Below, piece by piece: positions 9,176-19,594 of a stretch of 64,000 nucleotides of DNA (the stretch's first letter is position 1; each line of letters begins with the position of its first letter). Under the pieces are notes generated by a model. That model ran no database searches, had not been told where the DNA came from, and was given only the letters and a program-made list of their open reading frames with translations. Made by a program: the position numbers and the translations under genes. The stretch is from Candidatus Vesicomyosocius sp. SY067_SCS001 (GTDB lineage Bacteria; Pseudomonadota; Gammaproteobacteria; PS1; Pseudothioglobaceae): the NCBI RefSeq assembly GCF_014706615.1, contig NZ_CP054877.1:186001-250000 (forward strand). The letters run 5' to 3'.

Positions 9176-9952
9176 ATATTAGTTACAGTACGATAATAAT
9201 CCAAAAATTTTTAATTTTGGGCTAAATTAAAATGAGTTACTCATGATGGCGATGATAGTACTTATAGTACTAAATATTAATAATCAGGTTTTTAATTAAG
9301 GTGATTGGTACTTATGAAGTACTTTTTAGGTATTATTTTTAATAAAAATTATCAATACAATTATTAGATATAATAATAGAATGGATATGATATAAGGTAT
9401 GGTTAATATGATTGTCAATAGAGCTTAAAATAAATAAGCTGGTTGATTATTTTGTAAGGTGTTAATATTAAGACTGATTAGAGTTTTAAATGTGTCTACT
9501 AAAATTTATTGATATATGCTATGATTGTATAGGGTTAGACCTTATATCTAAAATAGAAATAATGCGTATCAGTAAACTTTAAATGCAAATTTTTAATTTT
9601 GTAGTTTTACATATAATTAATATTTTGATTTTGTTTGTTAAAATATGTATTCATAGGTTAGTATATTAGCTTGATATATGTCTCTCTATTTCTTATCGAT
9701 CAAGGAAGTGATGTCAGCAATACCTAGGTTAATACAATAGCGATTAATTTAAAATTCTTAGAGCTTAAAAAATTAAATCAATCTGTCCCTAATCTACCCA
9801 TAAGTTAAAGATGTGAGGCGAAAATAATACTTTTTGTAAAAATTGTTTTCTAGTAGTGTCTAATTTTTCGTAATTATAAATTGTTTTTAAGGATAATTTA
9901 TCTAATTCTATTCGTGTATTATATGCGAATTAATAAATTTTTACTATTAAGA
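9176..9952. other. Gene-free spacer, ribosomal cluster to cca
   Basis: About 780 bases of very AT-rich sequence with stops in all frames. I see a small inverted repeat at 9256-9272 (7-bp arms, 3-base loop) and two short open stretches (about 9683-9733 and 9739-9808) with protein-like composition but no recognisable homologue. Most likely the remains of lost genes. No tRNA or other structured RNA recognised. Confidence 0.6.
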
Positions 9953-11020
9953 ATGAAAATTTATTTAGTTGGTGGTGCAGTACGTGATCGCTTGTTGGGA
10001 ATTGCAGATGAAAATACTGAAAAAGATTGGGTTGTAGTTGGTTCATCTAGTACTGAAATGTTGGGTTTAGGCTATCGCCAAGTTGGTAAAGATTTTCCTG
10101 TATTTTTACATCCAGGTACACAAGAAGAATATGCCTTAGCAAGGGTAGAACGAAAAGTAGGTATTGGATATAAAAAGTTTGAATTTGATGTTTCAAGCTC
10201 AGTCACGTTAGAGCAAGATTTGTCACGTCGTGATTTGACAATTAATGCAATTGCACAAAAAGACGATGAGTTATTTGACCCATTTAATGGTCAAGAAGAT
10301 CTAAATAATGGTATTTTACGCCATGTATCTAATGATTTTAGTGACGATCCAGTGCGTGTGTTACGTGTGGCTAGATTTGCAGCATATTTTAAAAATTTTG
10401 GCTTTGAAGTAGAACAGGAAACTTACCAATTAATGAGACAAATGGTTGCTTCAGGTGAAGTTGATTCTCTAACTCCTGAGCGTGTATTTAAAGAGCTTAA
10501 TAAAGCTTTATCATATAGAACTCCATCAGCTTTTTTTAAAGTATTAACTGCTTGTGGCGCTTATCAAAAAGTTTTTCCTAGTCTTAATAATCACATATAT
10601 CAAAATTATAGTAACTCTTTTGAATTTCTAGATAATCTTAATACTAATAAGGCGCATATTAAATTTTCTATTTGGCTTAAAGATGAGAATAAGTACAACA
10701 TTAAATGTCCTAAACAGTATCAACAATTATCCGAACTTACTAGCCAGTTTTATCAATTTTCAAAGGATTTTATTAATAAATCCAGTAGAGAAATATTTGA
10801 TTTTTTCACTCAAACTGATGCTCTTAGACGCCAAGATAGATTTGAAGATTTACTTACTGTATTTAAATTATTGGAGATTGATATTGTGCCTATTAAACAT
10901 TTAAAAAATTTACTTAAAAATATTGATATATCTAGACTAGATAAATTAGATTTTGGTAAATCTATTCAAATAGAGAAAAGATTAATTATTGATTTATTTA
11001 TTAGAAGAACAAAGAAATAA
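9953..11020 (+). CDS. cca: CCA-adding tRNA nucleotidyltransferase, HD domain unrecognisable
   Basis: Adds or repairs the 3' CCA of tRNAs. The catalytic head is well kept: GGAVRD (residues 7-12), EKDWVVVG (23-30) with the metal-binding carboxylates, HEEYAL-like [23 protein letters not shown] and the neck [14 protein letters not shown]. The start at 9953 (MKIYLVGG) matches E. coli; the frame is open 24 codons further upstream but that part is hydrophobic and unlike the family. The E. coli protein has 412 residues with a C-terminal HD phosphohydrolase domain; this one has 355 and the HDLGKG motif is replaced by unrelated residues (SIWLKDENK). CCA addition should remain; the phosphatase/phosphodiesterase activities are probably lost. 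Confidence 0.93.
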   Translation: MKIYLVGGAVRDRLLGIADENTEKDWVVVGSSSTEMLGLGYRQVGKDFPVFLHPGTQEEYALARVERKVGIGYKKFEFDVSSSVTLEQDLSRRDLTINAIAQKDDELFDPFNGQEDLNNGILRHVSNDFSDDPVRVLRVARFAAYFKNFGFEVEQETYQLMRQMVASGEVDSLTPERVFKELNKALSYRTPSAFFKVLTACGAYQKVFPSLNNHIYQNYSNSFEFLDNLNTNKAHIKFSIWLKDENKYNIKCPKQYQQLSELTSQFYQFSKDFINKSSREIFDFFTQTDALRRQDRFEDLLTVFKLLEIDIVPIKHLKNLLKNIDISRLDKLDFGKSIQIEKRLIIDLFIRRTKK

Positions 11021-11021
11021 T

Positions 11022-11045
11022 ATTACAATAATGTATTATTGTAAT
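11022..11045 (+). terminator. Possible terminator of cca
   Basis: Inverted repeat directly after the cca stop: 10-bp arms (11022-11031 and 11036-11045), 4-base loop. The stem is entirely A/T except one pair per arm, and the T-run (11056-11062) is ten bases away, so it is a weak terminator at best. Confidence 0.4.
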
Positions 11046-11707
11046 TTAGTAAAAATTTTTTTCTAAATTTTAATCTTAATTACCTCTATAATTTTCTATC
11101 TTTTACACTAATTAAACGATTTCTTTATAAAACTATTAAATATAATTTAATTTTTTTATGTGTTTTTATAGTGCTTGGAATAGCATATTTTTAAAATAGA
11201 ACTGTTAATTAGTTGGAATAACAACCTTATACGATATACAACTATAGTATTATTTGGAGTAGTGATTCTGTTAGTATTGAAGTTTGTAGTTATTAATAAT
11301 GTAACTTTATGTACCCCTAAAATAAAAGTGTGATATTATTCTACACTAGTATGGTTTTCTAGTTACTAGATTGATTACTAGATCAGTAATAATAATTTTA
11401 TATTCTATATAATGGCCTTAGTGATTATTTAATTTTAGAATTATATCAATTTGATATATTTATGTTTTAGAACTCCTTATCTTGATTATTTTGTTATTTG
11501 TAATAATTGGATTACTCAGATCTTTCTTTATTAAAAATTTATTTATATAAATATGATATCTTTTGACAAAGATTAAATTTGTATTTAATAGTAGATTACT
11601 TTTGTAAAATAATTGTTATTTGTATAATTTAGTAAATATAAAAATAAATTCAATTATTCAATTATGGAATTAGCTTATGATTAAAGTTGTAATTAGGGAT
11701 TAAATGA
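11046..11707. other. Gene-free spacer between cca and the AddB-like gene
   Basis: About 660 bases, extremely AT-rich, with frequent stops in every frame on both strands. Apart from a few short near-repeats such as GATTACTAGAT-like stretches around 11360-11385 I see nothing supportable. It lies between two converging genes, so it has no need to hold a promoter. Confidence 0.6.
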
Positions 11708-14182
11708 TTATTTTTTGACACGACAAAACAAGTAAAACTTACAATAATTACAGGCATTTTTGTTAGGTAAGACGGCGGCATTACCATTTTGAAAATCAAA
11801 ACTAGCAGTGTTTAGTATATGTTTCCAGATTTTAAGTTGTTTGTCCCAGCTTTGGCATTTTCCTTTATATTTGGATTGTTTAGGTAGGGAGTTTGAGTCT
11901 TCTGACAATCCTTTGAAATTTATTTTGTGTGAGGTTAGTTCAATAAAAGCCGCACCTTGAACATTGTTAGTAACAGCGTAAATAGGGAGTTGCGGCTTAC
12001 TAATAGCATTATCACACCAATTGTAAATTGAAGTGGAACTTGTTTTGTAATCGAAGATTATTTTATCGCCATTATTCATTTGATCAAGCCTATCTAGGCG
12101 GATTTTGAATTCTAAATTGGCAATATTAATAGTAATACTTTGTTCAGTTTTTAGTATATAAAAATCTTCTCTGAGTTTATCAACTGCAATGAAATTATGA
12201 ATAAGACGAGAAAGTCTGAGTTTTTCTATTTTTTTAAAACTAGAGCTTGGATAGTGTCTTAGTGCGGCTTTTATTGTGTTAAGAATAAGTTTGTCAAGCT
12301 CTTTAGTGCTAAGTGCTAAAAGCTGTTTCTTTGAAGTAATTTTTTGATAAATATATTGTAAGGTGTTGTGAATAATATATCCTTGCTCTAATCGATTTAT
12401 ACCGATATGTGGTGCATTAAAATTTGGGATATTCAATCGATGTACGAAGCCTTTGAAAGCACAAGCCATTTGGTCTTTTAAAATACGAACACCTGATTTT
12501 ACTTGGGTTTTTTCTAAATGAGTAGTGTTGGTATCATTAATAGATTCTAGCGCAATGGGAAATATTTTTCGAATATGGTTTGTATTAATTAATGGGTCAA
12601 ATTTTACCAGTGGCGAAGGTAATTGTTCACTGCCAAGGTGTGTTACTGCATAGGAAAAAATGACCTTACCGGCAATTGAATTTAAGCTTGCCAGTGTTTT
12701 TTTAGCATCAGTTGCAATTAGTTTGTAATCTGTGTGTGGGATATGGTGTTTTATGCTAATATCATACGTAATAAAGCGTGGTAATTTGAGTCGTGTAGGT
12801 AGAAACTGATTAGTCATACCTAGCACCCAAGCTTCGTCAAAATATAAGCCATAAGCTTCTGAAACACTTAGAATTTGAATGTTGGTTTTACTTGTTTGTG
12901 CTTGAAAAAGTATTTGTGTGGTTAAATTATTTAATTGTTTAATAGCAGATTGAGTGCTAATTTTGTCGTAATAAGATGAAAGCCGATTTAGCTCTAAACT
13001 AGTTTCTAAGTATTTTTTAAATATTTGATATTCGGTGTTGCTGAGATTTCTATCAGTAGCAAATCCCCAAGTTTTAAGTGTGTTGTTAAAGGCTAAAAGG
13101 TGTGATTCTAATGTGTCATTTGTTGGTTGTATACATTTGATGTTATTAATAATAGTTTTTAATATTGGGCATTTAGATAGAGCTTCATCAATTTTATCTA
13201 AATTAAATTTATCAGTCAATAAAGACAAAACTTGGTTTTTTAACAAATTTCTATCTGATCTTTCTTTTTGGTAGCCAAATACATAAACGCAAGTAATAAC
13301 TTGGTTAAATAACGTGCTTCTAATTTTATTGTGTTGTATTTGAGCGGATAGTGTTAATATTGATAATAAATCTTGAATTATTGGGTATTGATTTAAACGT
13401 AATCTTAAAGGTATGGTATAGGATTTTTCTTTAATTTCAGTGAGTAAATCACCAAAAACTTGATTAAAAATAGAACTTAACTGATACTGTATATCATTAG
13501 ATCTTGGATTTACAATAGCAATTGACTTGTTAGGGTTGATGTCAAAGTGTGTTTTTGCCCACTTAGCGGCTTCGAAGATTTCGCTTGTAACGGTATCAAA
13601 AGTGAAAGCTGATACATTGTGAGTGTTGATAGCGTTAATTTGTTGGTATCCAATTATATCAAATAAGAGTTGTTGTTGAGGAGTTAAAGTTTTAAATCCA
13701 TATATATGAGGTTTTGTGATTGATATTTTAGCTTTAATAATTAACTTTGGCAGGTCTTGTAAATCGATTAAATCTAAGTTTGATTTAGTATCCTGATAGG
13801 TGTTAATCCAAATGCTAAATAATTTGGATGAGTGTATTTTTGAACGATATAACTCAGATAAATCAATTAAATAATTGGTGTAATAATTATAATTTTTAAT
13901 CACTTCATCTAATAGGTGCTGGTTAGTTTTTTTCCCTAATTTTTGTATAGATTGTTTGATAAGATATCTTGATTCAATCTGTTCAATAAAGCGTAAGCTT
14001 GAGTTAGGATTAATTTTGTGCCAAGTGTGGAGTAAGTACTGTTTCCAAGATAAGATTATTGGTAATTGGGCGTTGCCATGTTGAATGTTGAATGTTTTTT
14101 TAAAAGCCACTACTTGTTGGTTATTGGCTAAAATAATAATATTTTTAGCATTAAGTTTGGTTAAATCGACATTAATCAACAT
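11708..14182 (-). CDS. AddB-like protein with PD-(D/E)XK nuclease domain
   Basis: Probable DNA-repair protein of the AddB-like family found in beta/gammaproteobacteria. The first ~600 residues correspond to a helicase-like scaffold without a readable Walker A motif. The C-terminal nuclease has RLDRLDQ followed by IIFDYKTSS (about residues 710-718), matching the D…(D/E)xK core, and a four-cysteine iron-sulfur staple: one Cys in QMACAFKGF and three in [10 protein letters not shown] near the end. ATG at 14182 chosen (824 residues); a TTG two codons earlier is possible. It overlaps the end of engB by 11 bases, so the two are co-transcribed. No AddA partner is in the window. Confidence 0.8.
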   Translation of the reverse strand: MLINVDLTKLNAKNIIILANNQQVVAFKKTFNIQHGNAQLPIILSWKQYLLHTWHKINPNSSLRFIEQIESRYLIKQSIQKLGKKTNQHLLDEVIKNYNYYTNYLIDLSELYRSKIHSSKLFSIWINTYQDTKSNLDLIDLQDLPKLIIKAKISITKPHIYGFKTLTPQQQLLFDIIGYQQINAINTHNVSAFTFDTVTSEIFEAAKWAKTHFDINPNKSIAIVNPRSNDIQYQLSSIFNQVFGDLLTEIKEKSYTIPLRLRLNQYPIIQDLLSILTLSAQIQHNKIRSTLFNQVITCVYVFGYQKERSDRNLLKNQVLSLLTDKFNLDKIDEALSKCPILKTIINNIKCIQPTNDTLESHLLAFNNTLKTWGFATDRNLSNTEYQIFKKYLETSLELNRLSSYYDKISTQSAIKQLNNLTTQILFQAQTSKTNIQILSVSEAYGLYFDEAWVLGMTNQFLPTRLKLPRFITYDISIKHHIPHTDYKLIATDAKKTLASLNSIAGKVIFSYAVTHLGSEQLPSPLVKFDPLINTNHIRKIFPIALESINDTNTTHLEKTQVKSGVRILKDQMACAFKGFVHRLNIPNFNAPHIGINRLEQGYIIHNTLQYIYQKITSKKQLLALSTKELDKLILNTIKAALRHYPSSSFKKIEKLRLSRLIHNFIAVDKLREDFYILKTEQSITINIANLEFKIRLDRLDQMNNGDKIIFDYKTSSTSIYNWCDNAISKPQLPIYAVTNNVQGAAFIELTSHKINFKGLSEDSNSLPKQSKYKGKCQSWDKQLKIWKHILNTASFDFQNGNAAVLPNKNACNYCKFYLFCRVKK

Positions 14183-14771
14183 AACCAAAAAAAGTATCTA
14201 ATCGAGTCCACAATCTTTTTAAGCCTTGTTTTTTTAGGCTAGAGAATAACTGTACATCAACATAAGAGTATTTTTTGATTTGATCAAGGACTTTAAAATA
14301 CGTATTGCTGGCAGCGCTTTTTTTGAGTTTGTCAGACTTGGTTAGTATGATTTGTGTGGGTAAATGAATATTATGACACCACTCAAGCATCATTTGGTCA
14401 AATGGTTTAAGTGGATGGCGAACATCCATAACTAGTACTGCACCGCGAAGACAATCGCGCTGATTAAAGTACTCATTCATGTTTTTATACCATTGCATTT
14501 TAATATGTTTTGGTGCTTTAGCGTAGCCATAACCAGGTAAATCAGCTAAGCGACGATCTTTGTCAATTTCAAAAAAAACCAAGTGTTGAGTTCTGCCAGG
14601 CGTACGTGATACCTTAGCAAGTTTATTTTGTAGTGTTAGTGTATTAATGGCACTTGATTTGCCTGCATTCGATCTACCAGCAAAAATAACTTCATATCCT
14701 TGGTCTGGTGGACAATCTTTTAAAGAAGGACAGGAGAGCAGAAATTTAGCTTGGTGATAGTGTTTGCACAT
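14172..14771 (-). CDS. engB: Ribosome biogenesis GTP-binding protein EngB/YsxC
   Basis: Essential GTPase of large-subunit assembly. 199 residues with all G motifs: G1 GRSNAGKS (32-39), G3 DLPGYGYA, G4 TKSDKL and the C-terminal FSSLKKQG (G5-like SS). Translation starts at 14771 with [13 protein letters not shown], matching homologues that begin with a short YxxAxF segment. It is divergent from the cytochrome c gene; about 70 bases separate the two starts. The AddB-like gene begins inside its last codons. Confidence 0.95.
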   Translation of the reverse strand: MCKHYHQAKFLLSCPSLKDCPPDQGYEVIFAGRSNAGKSSAINTLTLQNKLAKVSRTPGRTQHLVFFEIDKDRRLADLPGYGYAKAPKHIKMQWYKNMNEYFNQRDCLRGAVLVMDVRHPLKPFDQMMLEWCHNIHLPTQIILTKSDKLKKSAASNTYFKVLDQIKKYSYVDVQLFSSLKKQGLKRLWTRLDTFFGYVD

Positions 14772-14792
14772 TGTTAAAATGTAATGTATAAT
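14764..14792 (+). promoter_or_regulatory. Probable sigma-70 promoter of the cytochrome c gene
   Basis: TTGCAC (14764-14769), 17-base spacer, then a perfect TATAAT (14787-14792), 53 bases before the chosen start at 14846. The -35 element lies within the first codons of the divergent engB. The match is good in the -10 and partial in the -35. Confidence 0.45.
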
Positions 14793-14845
14793 AAAATTCT
14801 GCTGAATTATTTATTATTAATTTTACTATAAATATGGAGAAAGTA

Positions 14846-15136
14846 ATGAAAAGAATTTTATTAGTGGCAGTTATAGTTACATTTACAATAGGGTTTGTTC
14901 AGGCAGACGGCGCAGCAGATTATGCTAACAGTGGTTGTGGTAGTTGTCATGGTTCTACAGGTATATCAGTCGTTCCAATATATCCTAATCTTGCTGGACA
15001 AAATGCGGCTTATACTGTTAAGCAATTAAAAGCTTTTCAATCAGGTATACGCAAGGATATAACTATGAACGCAATGGCATCAATAATTGTTGGTAAAGAA
15101 CAATCAATTGCTGATTTTTTGGCAACACAAAAATAA
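14846..15136 (+). CDS. Periplasmic monoheme cytochrome c (c5/c553 type)
   Basis: Electron carrier exported by Sec. Signal peptide MKRILLVAVIVTFTIGFVQA with probable cleavage after residue 20, then one heme site CGSCH (31-35); NAMASI near the C-terminus offers the methionine ligand. 96 residues. The ATG at 14846 is chosen over 14834 because a GGAGA ribosome site lies 5 bases before it and it starts exactly at the signal peptide. The neighbouring cytochrome c4 gene shares the PNLAGQ/YTVKQLKAFQSG-like pattern, suggesting both belong to one fold family and act in the same periplasmic electron transfer to a terminal oxidase. Confidence 0.88.
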   Translation: MKRILLVAVIVTFTIGFVQADGAADYANSGCGSCHGSTGISVVPIYPNLAGQNAAYTVKQLKAFQSGIRKDITMNAMASIIVGKEQSIADFLATQK

Positions 15137-15244
15137 CCCTTTATGAATAGTTAATTGATGATTAGTTTACCTAAATTATAAAATTTTAATAAAACAAGGT
15201 TAATGTATAATTCTGGCTTATTTGTTTCAAAAATACATTTTCTT

Positions 15245-15886
15245 ATGAATAAATTAGCCTCAATTTTTATTATTGTAATTGCTTTTACATCAATCAATGT
15301 TTTTGCATCTGCTGATGTTGATAAAGGAGAGGCTCTTGCGATAACTTGTATTTCTTGTCATGGTGTTCATGGTAATTCAGTAGTAGCTGCATTTCCTAAA
15401 TTAGCTGGACAAGGCGAAGGCTATTTATTAAAACAGTTGCAGGATTTTAAATCAAATACTCGTCAAGATGCAATTATGAAAGGCATTGTTGCATCATTAA
15501 CTGATAATGATATGGAGAATTTAGCTGCTTATTTTTCTAAGCAAACTATCACGCAAGGCATTACTGTTAAAAGTGTTAATATTGATTTAGGTAAGAAACT
15601 TTATAGAGGTGGAAATAAGAGCAAAAGTATAACAGCTTGTATTGCTTGTCATGGACCTACAGGTTCTGGCATTCCTTCTGCTAAATTTCCAGCCTTGACC
15701 TATCAGAATGCAACTTATATAGCTAAACAACTTATTAATTTTCGTCAATATGCATATAATACTCAAATGGATACTAGTGCACCTGAACGTAGTAATGATT
15801 ATGAAGGTATGATGAGAAACATCACTAAACATTTAAGTAATGCAGAAATTGAGGCAGTTTCTCAGTATATTAGTAGGCTGAATTAA
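15245..15886 (+). CDS. Diheme cytochrome c4
   Basis: Periplasmic two-domain cytochrome that usually delivers electrons from the bc1 complex to a terminal oxidase. Signal peptide MNKLASIFIIVIAFTSINVFAS, then two tandem cytochrome domains with CISCH (35-39) and CIACH (132-136). Met78 and Met189/190 are candidate axial ligands. PKLAGQGEGYLLKQLQDFKS and the matching segment in the second half are typical c4. The frame is open 14 codons upstream (15203), but 15245 begins the signal peptide. Length 213, near the family norm of 200-210. Confidence 0.9.
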   Translation: MNKLASIFIIVIAFTSINVFASADVDKGEALAITCISCHGVHGNSVVAAFPKLAGQGEGYLLKQLQDFKSNTRQDAIMKGIVASLTDNDMENLAAYFSKQTITQGITVKSVNIDLGKKLYRGGNKSKSITACIACHGPTGSGIPSAKFPALTYQNATYIAKQLINFRQYAYNTQMDTSAPERSNDYEGMMRNITKHLSNAEIEAVSQYISRLN

Positions 15887-15933
15887 AGATGAGCTAAGAC
15901 TGAGAACAAACAAAACAGTCTTGATTAATAAAT

Positions 15934-15958
15934 AAAGGGTAGTTATACTGCCCTTTTT
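15934..15958 (+). terminator. Terminator after the cytochrome c4 gene
   Basis: Nine-pair stem (15934-15942 with 15948-15956, including one U-G pair), GGG/CCC core, loop TTATA, ending in five T residues. A second inverted repeat without a T-run (arms 15896-15902 and 15916-15922) lies just upstream. It separates the cytochromes from tig. Confidence 0.7.
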
Positions 15959-15982
15959 CATTGTCTGTGTTTTAGGTATAAT
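15955..15982 (+). promoter_or_regulatory. Possible promoter of tig
   Basis: TTTTCA (15955-15960), 16-base spacer, TATAAT (15977-15982), 36 bases before the tig start and directly behind the upstream terminator. No heat-shock (sigma-32) consensus was recognised by eye. Confidence 0.4.
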
Positions 15983-16018
15983 TGGTTTTTTCAAGTATAA
16001 GAAACGGATTTAAACGTA

Positions 16019-17308
16019 ATGAAAACTTCATTAGAAACATTAAAAGGTCTATTTAGATCATTAACAATAGATCTTCCTATTGATATTTTTAATCAAAAAA
16101 TGGATAAAATTCTACAAAAAATGGCATTGAGAGTGAATATTGATGGTTTTAGAAAAGGTAAGGTTCCTATTTCTATCGTACGTAAGCGTTTTGGTAATAA
16201 TGCCAATTCAGATGCAATTAATGAGATTGTGAATGAGACTTTGACTGATGCATTAGCACAGGTCAAGTTAACACCTGTTGCACAACCAGTTATCACTAAA
16301 GTTGACTCGAAAGGTAATAAGAATTTTTCTTATACAGTAGAGTTTGAAGTATTTCCTAAGATTAAAGTAGCTAATTTTTCAAATCTTTTAATTGAGCAAA
16401 CTAAGGTCAATATTACCAAAGCTGATGAGCAAAAAACATTAGATGGATTAAAAGATCGATTGACTGAATATGAAGCTGTTAAATGTAAATCTAAAATAGG
16501 TGATAGATTATCGATTGATTTTAAAGGCTTAATTAATGGTGAAACATTTGATGGTGGTGAGGCTAAAGATTTTAAAATAGTGTTAGGTAAAGGTTCAATG
16601 ATTAAAGGTTTTGAAGATGGTTTAATAGATGTAACTTATAGTAGTAGAGTTGTGTTGGATTTAACATTTCCAAAAGAATATTATATGGATAAACTAGCAA
16701 GTAAGAATGTTACTTTTGAAATAAATATTAATGAAGTAGCTTCACCTAAAGAACTAAAATTAGATGAAACATTTGCTAAGAAGTTTGGTGAAAAAAATAT
16801 GAATACTTTGCTTATTAGTATGAAAGAGCAAATGAGGGTTGAAATTGATGTACGTATTGATCATCTAAATAAAAACGCTATTTTTGATAAACTTACCACA
16901 GCAAATACGTTTGATGTACCACAACATAGTATTGATAATGAAGCACAAAACTTGTTTAAAGCAATGCAAGATCGTATGCAACATCAAGGTTTACCAACAC
17001 AAGGTGAAATGCCTGTTACTGCCTTTAATGATGAAGCGCAACGTCGTGTTAAGTTAGGTCTATTAGTTAATCAAATTTCTAGAGACTACAAATTAAGTGC
17101 CAGTATGAAACAAATTGATGAAAAATTAAAAGAGATATCTCAGACGTATGGTGAAAATGCTCAACAAATGATTGATTTTTATAACCAAGATCCAACAAGA
17201 AAATCAAGTATTGAGTTATTAGTAGTTGAAAAAATGGTACAAAATTTAATTTTAGATAAGGCTCAAGTAACTTTCAAGCAGAAAAAATTCCAAGAAATTA
17301 CACAGTAG
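16019..17308 (+). CDS. tig: Trigger factor
   Basis: Ribosome-bound chaperone and peptidyl-prolyl isomerase acting on nascent chains. The ribosome-docking signature GFRKGKVP is at residues 43-50; the FKBP-like domain follows at about 150-235 (GDRLSIDFKGLINGETFDGG, GKGSMIKGFEDGL), then the helical C-terminal arms. 429 residues, near E. coli's 432. Ribosome site before ATG is weak. tig-clpP-clpX-lon is the classical gammaproteobacterial order; clpP begins 4 bases after this stop. Confidence 0.97.
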   Translation: MKTSLETLKGLFRSLTIDLPIDIFNQKMDKILQKMALRVNIDGFRKGKVPISIVRKRFGNNANSDAINEIVNETLTDALAQVKLTPVAQPVITKVDSKGNKNFSYTVEFEVFPKIKVANFSNLLIEQTKVNITKADEQKTLDGLKDRLTEYEAVKCKSKIGDRLSIDFKGLINGETFDGGEAKDFKIVLGKGSMIKGFEDGLIDVTYSSRVVLDLTFPKEYYMDKLASKNVTFEININEVASPKELKLDETFAKKFGEKNMNTLLISMKEQMRVEIDVRIDHLNKNAIFDKLTTANTFDVPQHSIDNEAQNLFKAMQDRMQHQGLPTQGEMPVTAFNDEAQRRVKLGLLVNQISRDYKLSASMKQIDEKLKEISQTYGENAQQMIDFYNQDPTRKSSIELLVVEKMVQNLILDKAQVTFKQKKFQEITQ

Positions 17309-17312
17309 TTAA

Positions 17313-17909
17313 ATGAATATTGAAAATTTAAATCAGATCCCAATAGTGGTAGAACAGTCTGCTAGAGGTGAAAGAGCTTATGATATTTATTCGCGTCTTT
17401 TAAAAGAACGTATTATTTTTTTAGTGGGTCCAGTTGAAGATTACATGGCGAATGTGGTTGTTGCACAATTACTTTTTTTAGAGTCTGAAAATCCTGATAA
17501 AGATATTCATTTATATATTAACTCTCCTGGAGGATCAGTTTCTGCAGGTTTGGCAATTTATGATACCATGCAATTTGTCAAATCTGATATATCTACCTTA
17601 TGTATTGGTCAGGCAGCAAGTATGGGTGCTTTGTTACTAACAGCAGGCACTAAAGGGAAACGTTTCGCATTGCCTAATGTTAGGTGTATGATTCACCAAC
17701 CTTTAGGAGGGTTTTCTGGTCAAGCTAGTGATGTTGACATTCATGCACAAGAGATTCTAAAAGTGAGGTCAAATCTCAATCAAATTTTCAAATTTCATAC
17801 AGGCCAAGTGATTAAGACTATTCAAAAGGATACTGATAGGGATAATTTTATGTCAGCTGATGAAGCTACTAAATATGGGTTAATTGATAAAGTATTGGTA
17901 AAGCGCTAA
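17313..17909 (+). CDS. clpP: ATP-dependent Clp protease proteolytic subunit
   Basis: Serine peptidase forming the 14-mer chamber fed by ClpX. 198 residues. The catalytic triad is visible: Ser103 in GQAASMGA, His128 in MIHQP and Asp177 in DTDRDNF; the spacing equals that of E. coli shifted by eight. [11 protein letters not shown] precedes the serine. The start follows tig by 4 bases and clpX begins 4 bases after the stop, so the three are one transcription unit. Confidence 0.98.
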   Translation: MNIENLNQIPIVVEQSARGERAYDIYSRLLKERIIFLVGPVEDYMANVVVAQLLFLESENPDKDIHLYINSPGGSVSAGLAIYDTMQFVKSDISTLCIGQAASMGALLLTAGTKGKRFALPNVRCMIHQPLGGFSGQASDVDIHAQEILKVRSNLNQIFKFHTGQVIKTIQKDTDRDNFMSADEATKYGLIDKVLVKR

Positions 17910-17913
17910 ATTT

Positions 17914-19179
17914 ATGAAAGATGATAATCAAGAATTAGTTTGTTCATTTTGCGGTAAAAGTAAATCTAAGGTTGAACGTTTAATTGCTGGTCCTGGTGTT
18001 TATATTTGTAATGAATGTATTGAATCGTGCCATAATTTAATTGAAAAACAAGCATTACAAGAAGTAATTGATGAATTTAAGAACTGGGATTACACACCTA
18101 AACAGTTAACCAGTTTCCTAAATGATTATGTAATTGGCCAAGAACATGCTAAGAAAGTGCTATCTGTTGCAGTTTATAATCATTACAAACGTCTCCAAAA
18201 TAATCATATATCTAATGAAGTAGAATTGGATAAATCTAATATTTTAATGATTGGCCCTACAGGTTCGGGAAAAACATTACTGGCACAAACATTGGCACGT
18301 ATTTTAGATATTCCTTTCACAGTAGCTGATGCTACCACATTAACCGAAGCAGGTTATGTAGGTGATGACGTTGAAAATGTAGTTAAGAATCTATTATCAA
18401 AATGTGATTTTGATCCAGATCGCGCTCAACGTGGTATTATTTTTATTGATGAAATTGATAAGATTTCTCGTCGTTCCGACTCACCTTCTATTACTCGTGA
18501 TGTTTCAGGTGAAGGGGTACAACAAGCTATGCTTAAATTGATTGAAGGTACTATTGCAAACGTACCTCCTCAAGGGGGACGCAAGCATCCTAATCAAGAA
18601 ACTATTGATGTAGACACCTCAAATATTTTATTTATTTGTGGTGGTGCTTTTGATGGTCTTGATAAAATTATTAACAGACGTGTTAAAAAAGTTACAGGTA
18701 TAGGTTTTTTTGTAGATGTGAAAGAGCAAAATGAAGAGAAAGCATTGAGCGATTTATTTGCATTAATTCAACCAGAAGATTTAATTAAGTTTGGTTTAAT
18801 TCCAGAGCTTGTTGGACGTTTACCAGTACAAACAGTACTAAGTGAGTTAGATGAAACTGCTTTAGTGAAAATTTTAATAGAGCCAAAAAATTCAGTGATT
18901 AAACAGTTTCAAGAAATATTTTCCATGGAGGGTGTTAAATTGATTTTTAAAAAACCATCTTTACTTGCTATTGCAAAATTGGCAATTAAACGTAAAACAG
19001 GCGCTAGAGGATTACGTTCTATTTTAGAAGATTTGTTATTAGATACAATGTTTGAATTACCATCACTTCTTGATGTGACTGAAGTGGTGATTGACAAGAC
19101 AGTGGTAGAAAGGAAGAAAAAACCACTGATTATCTATCAATCTCAAAAACGTGTAAATAACTCTAAAAAGGTTGGTTAG
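17914..19179 (+). CDS. clpX: ATP-dependent Clp protease ATP-binding subunit ClpX
   Basis: AAA+ unfoldase that recognises substrates and threads them into ClpP. N-terminal zinc domain with Cys10, Cys13, Cys32, Cys35; Walker A GPTGSGKT (114-121); pore loop GYVG (147-150); Walker B IFIDEID (176-182); ClpP-docking tripeptide region present as IGF (in [10 protein letters not shown]). C-terminal [14 protein letters not shown] is the sensor-2 segment. 421 residues against 424 in E. coli. Confidence 0.98.
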   Translation: MKDDNQELVCSFCGKSKSKVERLIAGPGVYICNECIESCHNLIEKQALQEVIDEFKNWDYTPKQLTSFLNDYVIGQEHAKKVLSVAVYNHYKRLQNNHISNEVELDKSNILMIGPTGSGKTLLAQTLARILDIPFTVADATTLTEAGYVGDDVENVVKNLLSKCDFDPDRAQRGIIFIDEIDKISRRSDSPSITRDVSGEGVQQAMLKLIEGTIANVPPQGGRKHPNQETIDVDTSNILFICGGAFDGLDKIINRRVKKVTGIGFFVDVKEQNEEKALSDLFALIQPEDLIKFGLIPELVGRLPVQTVLSELDETALVKILIEPKNSVIKQFQEIFSMEGVKLIFKKPSLLAIAKLAIKRKTGARGLRSILEDLLLDTMFELPSLLDVTEVVIDKTVVERKKKPLIIYQSQKRVNNSKKVG

Positions 19180-19594
19180 ATTGAGGGTTATAAAATGTTT
19201 TTGGCAAATAAGAAAGAATATCTTAGTATATGTTAAGTTTCCAACTAGTCCTAGTGAAACTTAGTTGGAAACTAATAAATGATTATTATTAGTAGGAAGT
19301 TTGATATTACTTGATCATGTATAGATTTAGAAGAAACTTGGTTTGCTATATTTTATTACATAGAGATTGGTACAAGTAATATCATTATTTATTGAGCTTG
19401 TCTTTTATTACAAATAGAAAAAATGTTAATTTTATTCATCAAGCTTTGGCTAACCATCTTAATGGTATGATGACTTGTGCAAATAGATATATTGATTATG
19501 AAAAAGTAAATGATTCTATGATTTGGGTACTTGAAATCTTTGTTACTAAGCACTATCTATCTAAATTACTAAACTTCAAAGGCGTTAGATTGTT
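19180..19594. other. clpX-lon spacer with a long inverted repeat
   Basis: 415 bases without a convincing gene. The standout element is a perfect 12-bp inverted repeat (19236-19247 and 19262-19273, loop 14 bases) with a nested 5-bp repeat in the loop; no T-run follows on either strand, so it is more like an RNA hairpin or operator than a terminator. A TTG-started frame of 79 codons (19392-19631) overlaps the lon start; it has no ribosome site or recognisable family. lon probably has a promoter in this spacer. Confidence 0.55.

Noticed and set aside
9256-9272. Small palindrome TAGTACT-TAT-AGTACTA as an operator
   Set aside because: Only 7 bp per arm, in a spacer with no nearby start codon; such repeats arise by chance in AT-rich DNA.
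9881-9952. 24-codon upstream extension of cca
   Set aside because: Hydrophobic and unlike the family; the E. coli-type N-terminus [12 protein letters not shown] begins at 9953.
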